From Tessaracoccus timonensis (GTDB lineage: Bacteria; Actinomycetota; Actinomycetes; Propionibacteriales; Propionibacteriaceae), in the NCBI RefSeq assembly GCF_900343145.1, contig NZ_LT996886.1:2108001-2172000 (forward strand): a DNA stretch of 64,000 nucleotides. Direction: 5' to 3'. The position numbers and the translations under genes are program-made. Below the pieces are notes generated by a model that was given only the letters and a program-made list of their open reading frames with translations, did not search any database and was not told where the DNA came from. The number at the start of each line of letters is the position of its first letter. The stretch's first letter is position 1. This document shows positions 36,647 through 49,344 of the stretch, in pieces.

Positions 36647-37987
36647 ATGCACAATCTGAAGCGTGCGGTGGCGCTGCTGGCCGCCACCACCCTGGCCGTC
36701 GGCTCCCTGGCCGCATGTGGCGGCGATGAGGGAGACTCCGACGGCGATGGGAAGGGCAAGGTGTACTTCCTCAACTGGAAGCCCGAGTCCGAGGATACCT
36801 ACAAGGCCATCGCCAAGGCGTACACCGAGGCCACCGGTGTCGAGGTCAAGGTCCAGACCGCGGCATCGGGCACCTACGAACAGACCCTCAAGTCCGAGGT
36901 CACCAAGTCCAGCGCGCCGACGCTGTTCAACATCAACGGTCCCGTCGGCCTGAAGAGCTGGCAGTCCTATGCAGCAGACCTCACCGATACCGCGTTCGCG
37001 AAGGACCTCACGGATCCCGGCCTGGCACTGAAGGGTGAGGACGGCAAGATCTACGGCGTGCCACTGGCCGTCGAGGGCTACGGCATCATCTACAACAGCG
37101 CCATCATGGACAAGTACTTCGCGTTGCCTGATGCCAAGGCCAAGTCCATGGACGAGATCAAGGGCTTCGACAAGCTCAAGGAAGTCGCCGATGACATGCA
37201 GATGAAGAAGGCTGATCTCGGCATCGACGGCGTGTTCGCGTCCACCTCGTTGTCCACCGGCGAGGGCTGGCGCTGGCAGACCCACCTCATGAACCTCCCC
37301 GTGCACTTCGAGTATGCCGACGATCAAGTCACCGACAAAGACGAGTTGGCCTTCAAGTATTCCGACCAGTACAAGAACCTCTTCGACCTCTACCTCACCG
37401 ACTCCACGGTGGAGAAGACTCTCTCCCCGTCAAAGACGGTGACCGACTCGATGGCGGAGTTTGCCACTGGCAAGGCCGCGATGGTTCAGAACGGCAACTG
37501 GGCTTGGAGCCAGATCAAGGACGTGCAGGGCAACACCGTCAAGGAGGATGACATCAAGTTCCTCCCGATGTACGGCGGATACCCGGGCGAGGACAAGATG
37601 GGCATTGCCATCGGCACCGAGGCCTTCATGGCGATCAACGCCAAGGCACCCGAGGCTGATCAGAAGGCCACCATCGACTTCGTCAACTGGCTGTTCTCCG
37701 ACGAGAAGGGCAAGAAGCACGTCACGGAGGAACTCGGCTTCATCGCGCCGTTCAAGTCCTTCGGCGATGCCGCCCCGAACGACCCGCTGGCCAAGGAGAT
37801 CGCCCGATACCTGGGCTCGGACATGACGCCGGTGCCGTGGGACTTCACCACCTTCCCGTCGCAGGCGTTCAAGGACAACTACGAGCAGCTTCTTGCGCAG
37901 TACGCATCCGGCAACATCCAGTGGGATGAGGTAGTGACCAAGGTCAAGGAAAGCTGGGCTGCCGAGAAGGCGGCAGTGAACGGCTGA
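36647..37987 (+). CDS. Carbohydrate ABC transporter solute-binding lipoprotein (family 1)
   Basis: 446 residues. Signal peptide with lipobox GSLAAC, Cys at residue 24. The mature part has KGKVYFLNWKPESEDTYKAIAKAY, KIYGVPLAVEGYGIIYN and KAAMVQNGNWAW, typical of MalE-like binding proteins. The sugar is not readable from sequence. It is the first gene of a SBP-permease-permease-LacI-DUF624 block. ATG 36647 has AGAAAGG upstream. Confidence 0.92.
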   Translation: MHNLKRAVALLAATTLAVGSLAACGGDEGDSDGDGKGKVYFLNWKPESEDTYKAIAKAYTEATGVEVKVQTAASGTYEQTLKSEVTKSSAPTLFNINGPVGLKSWQSYAADLTDTAFAKDLTDPGLALKGEDGKIYGVPLAVEGYGIIYNSAIMDKYFALPDAKAKSMDEIKGFDKLKEVADDMQMKKADLGIDGVFASTSLSTGEGWRWQTHLMNLPVHFEYADDQVTDKDELAFKYSDQYKNLFDLYLTDSTVEKTLSPSKTVTDSMAEFATGKAAMVQNGNWAWSQIKDVQGNTVKEDDIKFLPMYGGYPGEDKMGIAIGTEAFMAINAKAPEADQKATIDFVNWLFSDEKGKKHVTEELGFIAPFKSFGDAAPNDPLAKEIARYLGSDMTPVPWDFTTFPSQAFKDNYEQLLAQYASGNIQWDEVVTKVKESWAAEKAAVNG

Positions 37988-38002
37988 TCCGGTTCACCTC
38001 GA

Positions 38003-38042
38003 TGCCAGGGTGCGGAGCGGCCGGCCCGTTCCGCCCCTGGCA
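38003..38042 (+). terminator. Intercistronic stem-loop between binding protein and permease genes
   Basis: TGCCAGGG-T-GCGGA (38003-38016) pairs with TCCGC-CCCTGGCA (38030-38042): 13 pairs with one bulge. Hairpins at this position commonly stabilise the binding-protein mRNA and reduce read-through into the permease genes. No U-tract, so partial termination or RNA protection is more likely than full termination. Confidence 0.65.
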
Positions 38043-38054
38043 GGGCAGGCAATC

Positions 38055-38896
38055 ATGGAACGATCCCTCAAGAAGTATTTCCCGCTGTTCGTGTTACCGA
38101 CGTCGGTGGCGTTCCTCATCGCGTTTCTCGCGCCATTCGCCATCGGCCTGTATCTCTCGTTCGCGGAGTTCACGACGATCAACGACGCCCAGTTCGTCGG
38201 CCTGAAGAACTACCAACGGGCACTGGCTGAGAAGGACGGCTTCGTCGCATCCTTCGGATTCACGGTGCTCGTGGTCATCGTCTCGGTCCTCACCGTGAAC
38301 CTCTTCGCATTCGCCATCGCCAAGCTCCTGACCCAGAAACTGGCGGGCACCAACGTATTCCGCACCATCTTCTTCATGCCGAACCTCATCGGTGGCATCG
38401 TGCTTGGTTACACCTGGCAGTCGATCATCAACGCGATCCTCGCGCAGTACGGCACCACGATCATCTCCAAGTGGGAGTATGGGTTCGTCGGCCTGATCGT
38501 GCTGATCAACTGGCAGCAGGTGGGCTACATGATGGTCATCTACATCGCCGGTCTGCAGAACGTCCCGCCCGAGCTAACCGAGGCCGCAGCCATCGACGGC
38601 GCCGGCCGCTGGCAGGTGCTGCGCAACGTGACGATCCCCATGATCATGCCCACCATCACGATCTGTCTGTTCCTCACGCTGTCCAACTCGTTCAAGCTGT
38701 TCGACCAGAACCTGGCGCTCACCAACGGCGCCCCGTTGCGGCAGACCGAGATGGTGGCGCTCAACATCTTCCAGACCATGTTCGGTCGTGTCGGCACTGA
38801 GGGTGTGGGTCAGGCGAAGGCGGTCCTGTTCGTGATCGTCGTCGTGATCATCGCTTTGTTCCAGCTCAACATCACCCGCAGCCGGGAGGTCGAGGC

Positions 38897-38900
<4 letters not shown>
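38055..38900 (+). CDS. Carbohydrate ABC transporter permease (MalF/UgpA type)
   Basis: 281 residues with six helices and the EAA loop LTEAAAIDGAGRWQVLRNVTIPMIMPTI. ATG 38055 has GGCAGG upstream and follows the stem-loop. The stop overlaps the second permease (ATGA). Confidence 0.92.
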
Positions 38901-41416
<2,516 letters not shown>

Positions 41417-42696
41417 TCGGTTGCGTCGCCAGTGCCCACACGGCCCCTCCCACCGCGAGCCCGCCGATCGCTGTCATCGCCACAGGCAGGGAACATGTGA
41501 GCAGCATCGCCGAGATGGCCAGCGGGCCTGAGAGCTGACTCGCCTGGGAGAACATCGCCCAGATACTCAAGAACTTCGCCCGTCCGATGGGCGGGCTCAG
41601 ATCCGCACCGATGGTCATGTTGATGCCCGCGCCCAGGCCGTTGCCGATGCTCATCACGACGACAGCCACGACGAATCCCTGGCCGGTATTGGTGACGGGC
41701 GCGAGGATGAATCCAAGGCCGTAGATCGTGAGACATGCAGCGAGGACGGGGGAGCGACCCAACTGGTCCTTCAGGTAGCCACCGGGAAACATCAGTACCA
41801 ACTCGACTGCGGCTCCCACGGCTACGATCAGGGAGATCTGGGACTCGTGCCAGCCCAGATGGGAGCCCCACAAGGCGATGAGGATCGGCTGCGCCACGCG
41901 TGCCGCCGCAAGGGTGAGGATCGAGATGCCGGCGAACCAGACAGCCTTCCAGCGCACTCCCTCGGCCCGCTGCTGAGGCGCAGCTGTCGTTCTCGTACGT
42001 TGCGCGGTGGCGTCGAAGGCGGCGTTCAGACGTCTCACATACAGCAGCGCCGTGGCCGCGACAGCCATCAGCACCGCGAACAGAAACACCGACCACATGG
42101 GGAATAACGCAAGCAGCGCCGCGCCGCACATGGGGCCGACGAGGTTGCCGGCCCGCATCGTCCCGCCGAGGGCGGTCATGGCACGGCCACGCTCCAACGA
42201 GGGGAGCGCGTCGGCAACCACGGCCTGCCTGGCGAGGCTCCACGCCACCCCGGCGGGGGAGCGCAGCACGAAGGCCGCGATGTAGAGCACCAGCGACCAG
42301 CGGGTCGGCCACGCCAGCGCCATCACCGTCACCAGCAGCAGGGCGCCGGCCACGGTGGTCGCCAGTGCCATCGCGCGGCGGTCGCCCACCTTGTCGATGA
42401 AGACCCCGACGGGGACCGTGGCGGCGAGCGCAGCAGCACCCGAGATCGCCACGAGTGCGCTGGCCAGCGCCTCGCTGGCGCCGAGCTGGAGGGCTGCGAG
42501 GATCAGCAGGGGCATCGTTGCCCCGGTGCCCACCGCGAACAGGAAGGACGGCGCCAGCACGGGCCAGAAGATGAGTCGGTACATGTGTCTCCTTCCGCCA
42601 GCCGGTCCAGCCTAGCTGCCGTAGCGCTGCCGTCGGTGGATGTCCTGGCCCTGGACAGCGCCCTTCCGGAGCAGAGACCGCAATAGACTCGGACGC

Positions 42697-43938
42697 ATGA
42701 CGTTCCAAGACCAGGGCTTGGCAGCCCGTCGCGCCTCGTTCTCGCTTGCCACGCTCGATCGCGCATCGAAAGATGCCGCGCTGCACGAGATGGCCGACGC
42801 CCTCCTCGACGCCAAGCAGGAACTGCTCGACGCCAACGCTCGCGACGTGGACCGCGCCAGGCAACAGGGCACAGCCCAAGCGATGCTGGACCGACTCTCG
42901 TTGTCAGATGCCCGCATCGACGCGATGGCCGCCGGGCTGCGGCAACTCGCCGCACTTCCCGACCCAGTGGGCGACGTGGTGCGCGGCTGGAAGCTGCCGA
43001 ACGGCGTGAGTGTCAGCCAGGTGCGCGTGCCGCTGGGTGTGCTCGGCATCATTTACGAGGCGCGCCCGAACGTCACCGCCGACGCCGCCGGCATCGCGCT
43101 GAAGTCCGGCAACGCGGTGTTGCTGCGCGGTTCCAGCTCCGCGCTCGAATCAAACCGTGTCACTGTATCGGCACTCCGACGCGGTCTCGAAGCCGCTGGC
43201 ATCACACCTGATGCGGTGCACCTCGTTGAAGGCGGCCGCGAGATCACGTCGGAGATGATGACGGCACGAGGCATCGTCGACGTGCTTATTCCGCGCGGGG
43301 GAGCGGGCCTCATTAACGCCGTCGTTGAGGGGGCGACGGTGCCCGTCATCGCAACCGGAACGGGCAATTGCCACCTCTACGTCGATGCTGCAGCCGACCA
43401 AGACATGGCGCTCGAGATCCTCCTCAATGCCAAGACTCAGCGTCCCAGCGTCTGCAATGCCGTTGAGACGCTGCTCGTCCATGCGGACATTGCCGACGAA
43501 TTCCTCCCCGCCGCACTCGCGGCACTGGCCGATGCCGGCGTCACGGTGCACGGCGGTGAGGAAGTGCGTCGGTATGCTTCCGACGTCGTCCCCGCCACCG
43601 ATGAGGACTTCGACACCGAGTACCTCGCGCTCGATATCGCGGTGAAGGTGGTAGGAAGCGTGGACGAGGCCGTCGAGCACATCCGCCAGCACACTACGGG
43701 CCATTCCGAGACGATCATCTCTGAATCTCGACGCGCAATCGCGGCCTTCGTCGGTGGCGTCGATGCGGCTGCGGTGTTGGTGAATGCATCGAGCCGATTC
43801 GTCGACGGCGGCGAATTCGGGTTCGGTGCTGAGATCGGCATCTCGACGCAGAAACTGCACGCACGCGGGCCAATGGCGCTGCCGGAGATGACTTCGACGA
43901 AGTACATCGTCGAAGGATCAGGGCAAATCCGCTCGTGA
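42697..43938 (+). CDS. proA: Glutamate-5-semialdehyde dehydrogenase
   Basis: 413 residues. ProA reduces glutamyl-5-phosphate to the semialdehyde in proline synthesis. It has [37 protein letters not shown] and the catalytic-Cys region [25 protein letters not shown] at 42684-42689 is seven bases before ATG, so it is probably leaderless. Confidence 0.96.
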   Translation: MTFQDQGLAARRASFSLATLDRASKDAALHEMADALLDAKQELLDANARDVDRARQQGTAQAMLDRLSLSDARIDAMAAGLRQLAALPDPVGDVVRGWKLPNGVSVSQVRVPLGVLGIIYEARPNVTADAAGIALKSGNAVLLRGSSSALESNRVTVSALRRGLEAAGITPDAVHLVEGGREITSEMMTARGIVDVLIPRGGAGLINAVVEGATVPVIATGTGNCHLYVDAAADQDMALEILLNAKTQRPSVCNAVETLLVHADIADEFLPAALAALADAGVTVHGGEEVRRYASDVVPATDEDFDTEYLALDIAVKVVGSVDEAVEHIRQHTTGHSETIISESRRAIAAFVGGVDAAAVLVNASSRFVDGGEFGFGAEIGISTQKLHARGPMALPEMTSTKYIVEGSGQIRS

Positions 43939-43956
43939 TTCGATAGTGTGCTGCCC

Positions 43957-44091
43957 ATGAATCTTGTGCTGCTCGAAGCTTCGACCGAAGGTCTACCTCC
44001 CGTGCTGGCAGGCCTGGCTGCATTTGTTGCGTTGCTGAGCGCCCTCATTTGGGTGATCGGCATGGGTTCTGGGCGCCCGAACTCGAAGTGA
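43957..44091 (+). CDS. Small single-helix membrane protein (44 residues)
   Basis: A short frame with one hydrophobic helix ([19 protein letters not shown]) and a short polar tail. It has its own -10 (TAGTGT, 43944-43949) seven bases before ATG and its stop overlaps the nadD GTG (GTGA), so it is very likely translated and coupled to nadD. Function unknown. Confidence 0.75.
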   Translation: MNLVLLEASTEGLPPVLAGLAAFVALLSALIWVIGMGSGRPNSK

Positions 44092-44756
44092 CGTCAACCG
44101 AACTCGGCATCGCTCGCAGTGAGCGGTCCCGTCGCTATCGCCTGGGCGTGATGGGTGGAACGTTCGATCCCATCCACCACGGCCACCTCGTGGCCGCATC
44201 CGAGGTCGCCGCGCGCTTCAGCCTCGATGAGGTGGTCTTTGTCCCCACTGGTATCCCTTGGCAGAAGGCCGACCGCCAAGTCTCGCTGGCGGAAGACCGC
44301 TACCTCATGACGGTGATCGCGACGGCATCCAACCCGCAGTTCTCCGTCTCGCGGGTGGATATCGACCGCGAGGGCAACACGTATACCGTCGACACGCTGA
44401 AGGACCTCCGCGCCGAACGCGGCGACGACGTCGACTACTTCTTCATCACCGGCGCTGACGCTGTGCGGCAGATTCTCACCTGGCGCGGCGCCGACGAGCT
44501 GTTTGACCTAGCACACTTCGTGGGCGTGACACGTCCCGGCGTCCCGCTCACGAAGAAGGACCTCAGCCACCTTCCCCTCAATTCCGTCACCCTGCTGGAG
44601 GTGCCCGCGCTGGCGATCTCGTCGACGGATTGCCGCGAGCGCACCCAGCAGGGGATGCCCATTTGGTATCTCGTGCCGGACGGTATCGTGCAGTACATCG
44701 CCAAGCGCGGTCTGTATCCCGCCCCCGACTCTGGAGTTCCCCGTGACAGCCACTGA
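44088..44756 (+). CDS. nadD: Nicotinate-nucleotide adenylyltransferase
   Basis: 222 residues. NadD makes nicotinate adenine dinucleotide in NAD synthesis. It has the nucleotidyltransferase motif [22 protein letters not shown] and the late [16 protein letters not shown] 44088 overlaps the stop of the 44-residue membrane protein. Its end overlaps rsfS by 14 bases. Confidence 0.95.
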   Translation: MTSTELGIARSERSRRYRLGVMGGTFDPIHHGHLVAASEVAARFSLDEVVFVPTGIPWQKADRQVSLAEDRYLMTVIATASNPQFSVSRVDIDREGNTYTVDTLKDLRAERGDDVDYFFITGADAVRQILTWRGADELFDLAHFVGVTRPGVPLTKKDLSHLPLNSVTLLEVPALAISSTDCRERTQQGMPIWYLVPDGIVQYIAKRGLYPAPDSGVPRDSH

Positions 44757-45108
44757 TGAAGCATTGGCCCTCACTCGCACTGCGGCGCTGGCCGCGTCGA
44801 AGAAATCCGGTGAGAACATCGTCGCGTTCGATGTGAGCGAGCAGCTCAGCATCACCGACGTGTTCCTCATCATCTCGGCGGGCAACGAGCGTCTCGTCGG
44901 CGCACTGGTAGATGCGGTGGAAGAAGCGCTGCTGAAGGATGGGCGCAAGCCGGTGCGGCGCGAAGGCGACAGGGAGAACCGTTGGGTGTTGCTCGACTAC
45001 GTCGACGTCGTCATTCACGTCCAGCACGACGAGGAACGCACCCTCTACAACCTTGAACGGCTGTGGAAGGACTGCCCGACGATCGACCTGGAACTGCCGC
45101 AACTGTGA
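44743..45108 (+). CDS. rsfS: Ribosomal silencing factor RsfS
   Basis: 121 residues. RsfS binds L14 and blocks subunit joining in stationary phase. It has [38 protein letters not shown] and [28 protein letters not shown]. Start is GTG inside the nadD end; stop overlaps the next gene. Confidence 0.95.
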   Translation: MTATDEALALTRTAALAASKKSGENIVAFDVSEQLSITDVFLIISAGNERLVGALVDAVEEALLKDGRKPVRREGDRENRWVLLDYVDVVIHVQHDEERTLYNLERLWKDCPTIDLELPQL

Positions 45109-45719
45109 CCCGCATCATCATGCTGCGCCACGGCGAGACGCTGTGGAACCGCGAAGGAAAGATGCAAGGCCAAGCCGACGTCGAGTTGAGCGAGCATGGC
45201 CGCGAACAGGCTCGGGAGGTTGCCGCCGAGCTCACCCAGTATGCGTTTGACGTGGTGTGGTCGTCGCCGCTGTCACGGGCGCTCGAAACCGCTCGCACGG
45301 TTGCCTCCGTGCGGGGCTTGGAGGTTCACGTCGACGCCAGGCTCGGCGAGATCGACATGGGCGATTGGGCAGGCAAAACCTGGGCGGAAGTGTCGAAGAC
45401 GCACCCAGAGAGGGTTGAGCGGTTGCGCGCGGGAGAGGATTTCCGTCGCTCGGAATCAGGGGAGACCGCCGAAGAGATGGCCCGACGAGGCACCCGCGCG
45501 CTGCACGACATCGCGGCCCAGCACCCCGACCAGACGGTGCTCGTCGCCACGCACGGGTTCTTTACGCGCGTGACTGTGGCGTCGCTGCTGGGACTGTCAG
45601 GATTCGGGCGGGTGCTCGGCACCTTGGGTAATGCACATTGGGCCGAGCTGCGTCACGACGATGTGGGCTGGACGCTGTTGGGGTATAACCTCGGTGGCGC
45701 GCAACCGCACGGCATGTAG
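45105..45719 (+). CDS. Histidine phosphatase family protein (phosphoglycerate-mutase-like)
   Basis: 204 residues with the RHG signature IIMLRHGETLWNREGKMQGQADVELSE, SSPLSRALETART and the second catalytic His in VLVATHGFFTRV. Actinobacterial genes at this site are often labelled phosphoglycerate mutase or glucosyl-3-phosphoglycerate phosphatase; substrate cannot be assigned. GTG 45105 overlaps the rsfS stop. Confidence 0.9.
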   Translation: MTRIIMLRHGETLWNREGKMQGQADVELSEHGREQAREVAAELTQYAFDVVWSSPLSRALETARTVASVRGLEVHVDARLGEIDMGDWAGKTWAEVSKTHPERVERLRAGEDFRRSESGETAEEMARRGTRALHDIAAQHPDQTVLVATHGFFTRVTVASLLGLSGFGRVLGTLGNAHWAELRHDDVGWTLLGYNLGGAQPHGM

Positions 45720-45788
45720 GTGAGTACTGCGCGAGCGAGAGCGAAACGTGAGAGAGTGGGACAAACAGCTCCAGAGGAGGAGTCGGCG

Positions 45789-47462
45789 GTGAAGCTGAGG
45801 CTAGGGACGCGAGGCACAGACCTCGCGATGGCGCGTACCAATCAGGTTGCGGAGAGTTTGCGCGAGCTCGGGCACGACGTCGAGGTGGTGCCGGTCACAA
45901 GCGCGGAACCCGACGCCAACCACATGCACGACGGGCAGTCATTTAAGGGCGGCTTCGCGGCGGAACTGCGTACGGCCCTGCGCGAAGGGCAGGTGGATGC
46001 CGTCGTGCACTCTACGAAGGATCTCCCGATTGGTGAACAGCGCCAGCCTGACCTCGTGATCGCTGCAGTGCCCGTGCGCGACGACTGGCGCGACGCACTG
46101 ATTTCCCAGAATCGTATGCCCCTGGAAGCCCTTCCTTCCCGTGCCCGCATCGGTGTGACGTCGCTGCGACGCATCGCACAGATCCGCAGGCTGCGCCCCG
46201 ATCTCACCTTCGTTGACGTTGGCGGCACCATGGAGGAACGCATCTCTCGCGTGCAGCCGGGTGACCTCGACGCGCTGGTGCTGTCCGCGTCGGCACTCGA
46301 GCGCACTGGCAAAACCGAGATGGTGACGGAGTATCTGCCCATCCTTCCCGCGCCGGGCCAGGGTGCGAAGTCTATCGAGTGCCGCGTCGGCGACACCGAG
46401 GTCATCCAGGCGCTCGAAGGCATTGAAGACCTCGAGACGCGCATCTGCGTGGCTGCCGAGCGTGACCTCATGTACCGCTTGGGCGCCAACTATCGGATGC
46501 CGGTGGCAGCGTTGGTTTCGCGCAAGTCGATTCTCAACTTCAAAGCGTGCGTGACGAGCGTCGATGGCTCCGAGCACATACAGCTCGAGATCGGCATGCC
46601 GACGTCGTTGTTGCACGCGAAGCGAGCCGGCACGCGGCTGGCAGATGCGTTCTTGGAACGCGACGTTATGCGCTTCATCAACGAGGAAGCGCTCGCGAAT
46701 GTGAAGTTCACGAAGGAACACGACGACGAGACCGGCACGCTCGACGAGAAGGGGCCCGACGCGCCCCACCTGCTGCTGCCTCGCCAGGAGGGGCTCATGT
46801 CTCGCTCTATCCGCGAGCAGGGCGTGAACGTCGACACGGCCCCGTTGCAGATTGCCGAGCTGCTCCCGAATGCAGAGAACCGTTTCGATGGAGCCGACTG
46901 GCTGGTATTCCCGACGGCGCACACCATCTGGGCGGTGCGTGAGTTGGGTTGGAAGCTACCCGAGGACGTCAAGGTGGCGGCGCTTGGCACCACCACCCGC
47001 GAGATGCTCGAAGACTACGGCGTGCACGTCACGCTGTCCCCGGAGGGCACCGCCAGCACGCCGAACCTCATCGCTATGTTCCCGGAGGGCTCCGGCCGCG
47101 TTGTGGTGCCTTGTGCTGACGACCTCAGCAACCGGATCGCCGAGGGCCTGGGGGAGCGTGGCTACGAGGTTATTCGCATGCCGGTGTACCGCATGCGCGA
47201 CATCGACGAGGTGGCCGAATGGGTGCTGGAGGGCTGGAATAACGGCCGCTACGACGCGGTGCTCCTCACCTCGCCTGTCGTGGCACAGAGCTTCCTTAAC
47301 CTGATGCCGCGCAACGAGCAGGTGGCCGTATTCGCTTGGGACGACGATTCCGCCAAGGTGCTTCGCGACGGTGGTGTCGAGCCCGTGATGGTGGCACCGT
47401 CGAAGGACGACAAGGGAGTCACCGCCATCGCCGAGCACATCAAGGCCAACGCCGCGAAGTAG
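45789..47462 (+). CDS. Fused HemC-like hydroxymethylbilane synthase / HemD uroporphyrinogen-III synthase
   Basis: 557 residues. The HemC part (about 1-320) has LRLGTRGTDLA, VHSTKDLP at 74-80, VTSLRRIAQI and LPAPGQGAKSIECR. The HemD part (about 345-557) has GLMSRSIREQ, ADWLVFPTAHTIWAV and ALLTSPVVAQ-like segments. Together they would close tetrapyrrole rings for haem and cobalamin. Odd: at the position of the dipyrromethane-cofactor Cys (normally GGC or AGC before a Pro) the sequence is LGANYRMPVAAL, with Tyr 235, and the RGNxxTRL motif is GGTMEERI. GTG 45789 has GAGGAGGAG upstream; an in-frame extension to 45720 is less likely. Confidence 0.88.
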   Translation: MKLRLGTRGTDLAMARTNQVAESLRELGHDVEVVPVTSAEPDANHMHDGQSFKGGFAAELRTALREGQVDAVVHSTKDLPIGEQRQPDLVIAAVPVRDDWRDALISQNRMPLEALPSRARIGVTSLRRIAQIRRLRPDLTFVDVGGTMEERISRVQPGDLDALVLSASALERTGKTEMVTEYLPILPAPGQGAKSIECRVGDTEVIQALEGIEDLETRICVAAERDLMYRLGANYRMPVAALVSRKSILNFKACVTSVDGSEHIQLEIGMPTSLLHAKRAGTRLADAFLERDVMRFINEEALANVKFTKEHDDETGTLDEKGPDAPHLLLPRQEGLMSRSIREQGVNVDTAPLQIAELLPNAENRFDGADWLVFPTAHTIWAVRELGWKLPEDVKVAALGTTTREMLEDYGVHVTLSPEGTASTPNLIAMFPEGSGRVVVPCADDLSNRIAEGLGERGYEVIRMPVYRMRDIDEVAEWVLEGWNNGRYDAVLLTSPVVAQSFLNLMPRNEQVAVFAWDDDSAKVLRDGGVEPVMVAPSKDDKGVTAIAEHIKANAAK

Positions 47463-47473
47463 TGCACAGCGCC

Positions 47474-47513
47474 CCGACGGGCCGCGCAGCCTGCTGGTTG
47501 CGCGGCCCGTCGG
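47474..47513 (+). terminator. hemCD terminator hairpin
   Basis: CCGACGGGCCGCGCA (47474-47488) and TGCGCGGCCCGTCGG (47499-47513) form a perfect 15-bp stem with a ten-base loop. It lies between convergent genes and could serve both. Confidence 0.82.
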
Positions 47514-47524
47514 CATTCATCCGA

Positions 47525-48145
47525 TCACGGGCGCTTCTCGAGCGCTCCGTCGAGCTCGGTGAAGCCGAGCCGACGGAAGTAGCCCGGGTCGGCGGTGGTG
47601 TCGGCCTCGATCCGCAGCCGGGTGATGCCCTGCTGCGCGACGAGGTCGTGCTTCGCGTAGAGGTGCCGGCCGGTCCCGTAGTCGCGGAAGCGGGCCGTGA
47701 CGTAGTCGAGCAGCACCGTCGCCGTCCCCTCGCGGACCGGTGACAGCGCGAACAGGCCGATGACCTCGTCCTCGTGCATGGTGATCCAGGCGCTGCCCCG
47801 CGTGAGTGCGGCCGGATCGAACCTGGGGTGGGTCGAGCGGATGTCGTCCTGGTGCCGTTCGACGAAGTGTGTCACCAGCGCGTCGTCCGTCCCCACGGGC
47901 GCGACGAGGTAGGCGCGCCCCGCCGGCGTGGTCTGTTTCTGCAGCCGCCACAGCCAGTAGATGTTGATGAGCACGATGGCGCCGTTCATGGCGGCGTAGG
48001 GCCAGATCTGGAATGCCGCGTTGTAGACGGTCGCGATGAGCGAACCGGTCAGGTTCAGTATCCGGAACCTGCGCACGCTCGGCACCATGAGCGACAGGAC
48101 CACCAGGACCGAGCCCAGCCAGCCGATCAGTTCCCACCAGGGCAT
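47525..48145 (-). CDS. Membrane-domain / GNAT acetyltransferase fusion
   Basis: 206 residues. The first 75 have three likely helices (IGWLGSVLVVLSLMVPSVRRFRILNLTGSLIA, AAMNGAIVLINIYWLWRL), resembling YgjV/PnuC-like small membrane domains. The rest is a GNAT domain with YVTARFRDYGTGRHLYAKHDLV and a C-terminal FRRLGF. A membrane-tethered acetyltransferase is inferred; substrate unknown. Confidence 0.78.
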   Translation of the reverse strand: MPWWELIGWLGSVLVVLSLMVPSVRRFRILNLTGSLIATVYNAAFQIWPYAAMNGAIVLINIYWLWRLQKQTTPAGRAYLVAPVGTDDALVTHFVERHQDDIRSTHPRFDPAALTRGSAWITMHEDEVIGLFALSPVREGTATVLLDYVTARFRDYGTGRHLYAKHDLVAQQGITRLRIEADTTADPGYFRRLGFTELDGALEKRP

Positions 48146-48271
48146 GAGTCCGCTCCCTTTCCGGCGGCACGCGCCGCCCCAGACACACCATCGTGTTGGG
48201 TCACTGTCCGAGCATAGGGCAGTGCGATCACGCTGGTGGATGGCCCGCCGCTTACGGGGCCCGGCCCGCGG

Positions 48272-49157
48272 CTAGGGAATTCCCAGAGTCCGGCGCACCG
48301 CGGCGGCGAGCGAGCCCGGCACGCGCTCTGCGAGTTCGTAGCGGGCCCGAGTCATGGGCTTGCCCACCCTGAGCACCCGCGTGAGGTCGATCGGGGTCCC
48401 GATGACGACGGCGTCCGCGTCGGCCGCCTCGATGGTGGCCTCCAGGTCGCGGACCTGCGCCTCGTCGTAGCCCATCGCGGGCAGGATGCCGCGGGCGTTC
48501 GGGTACCGCTCGTAGGTCGTCGCGATGGATCGGGTGGCGAACGGTGCGGGATCGACGATCTCGGCCACTCCCGCGGCACGGGCGCCGACGACGCCCGCCC
48601 CGAACGACATCGAGCCGTGGGTCAGCATCGGTCCGTCCTCGACGACGATCACCCGCCTGCCGCGCACGAGGTCGGGGTCGTCGACGGTGACGGGGCTGTC
48701 GCAGCGCAGGATCCGTGCACGCGGGTTGAGGTCCATCACGCTCGCCTCGATGGCCCGGATCGCCTCATCGGACGCGGAGTCGCACTTGCCCACGATGACG
48801 ATGTCGGACATGCAGACGTTGGCCTCGCCCGGGTGGTAGAGGGTCTCGTCGCCGGCACGGGGCGGATCGGCGAGGACGATCGCCAGGTTGGGGGGCGTAG
48901 AAGGGCAGGTCGTTGTTGCCGCCGTCCCACAGGATGACATCGGCCTCCCGCTCGGCCTCGTCGACGATGGGGATACCGTCCGGGTACCGCTCGCCGGCGA
49001 GGGACGGGGGGGGATGCGTGCGCCCGGCGATGTCGGGGATCTGCGTGGCGGTGAACGCCACCACGCGATGCCCGGGGCCGTCGCGGTACAGCACGTTGAA
49101 GTTGTGGAAATCGCGCCCTGCGGCGCCCAGAATGACGGTCCTGCGTGGCTCGACCAT
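48272..49157 (-). pseudogene. Cyclic 2,3-diphosphoglycerate synthetase-like GTPase, frameshifted
   Basis: Two frames on the minus strand make one protein. The first part (start ATG 49157) reads RRTVILGAAGRDFHNFNVLYRD and ADVILWDGGNNDLPFYAP; the second continues NLAIVLADPPRAGDETLYHPGEANVCMSDIVIVGKCDSAS to a stop at 48272. They are joined across a run of six C residues near 48892-48897 (GCCCCCCAACC on the coding strand); one C fewer restores the frame. Family members are P-loop-like proteins related to archaeal cDPG synthetase, with unknown bacterial role. Either a real mutation or a homopolymer error. Confidence 0.85.
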
Positions 49158-49344
49158 GATTCAGGCTAACGGTTCGGCGCCCCGTCGCGGGGAGGTTCGC
49201 TGCCGCCGCCGGGCCAGCGCCCGGAGGCCCCGCAGGCGCAAGCCCCATCCCGAACGACGCCCCGCCCCTCCCGGCGTGGAAGCGATAGGCTGGCGGGTGA
49301 GACGTGCCGGTGCGCGAGATGGACCGGGGAAAGGGGACAGCGGC

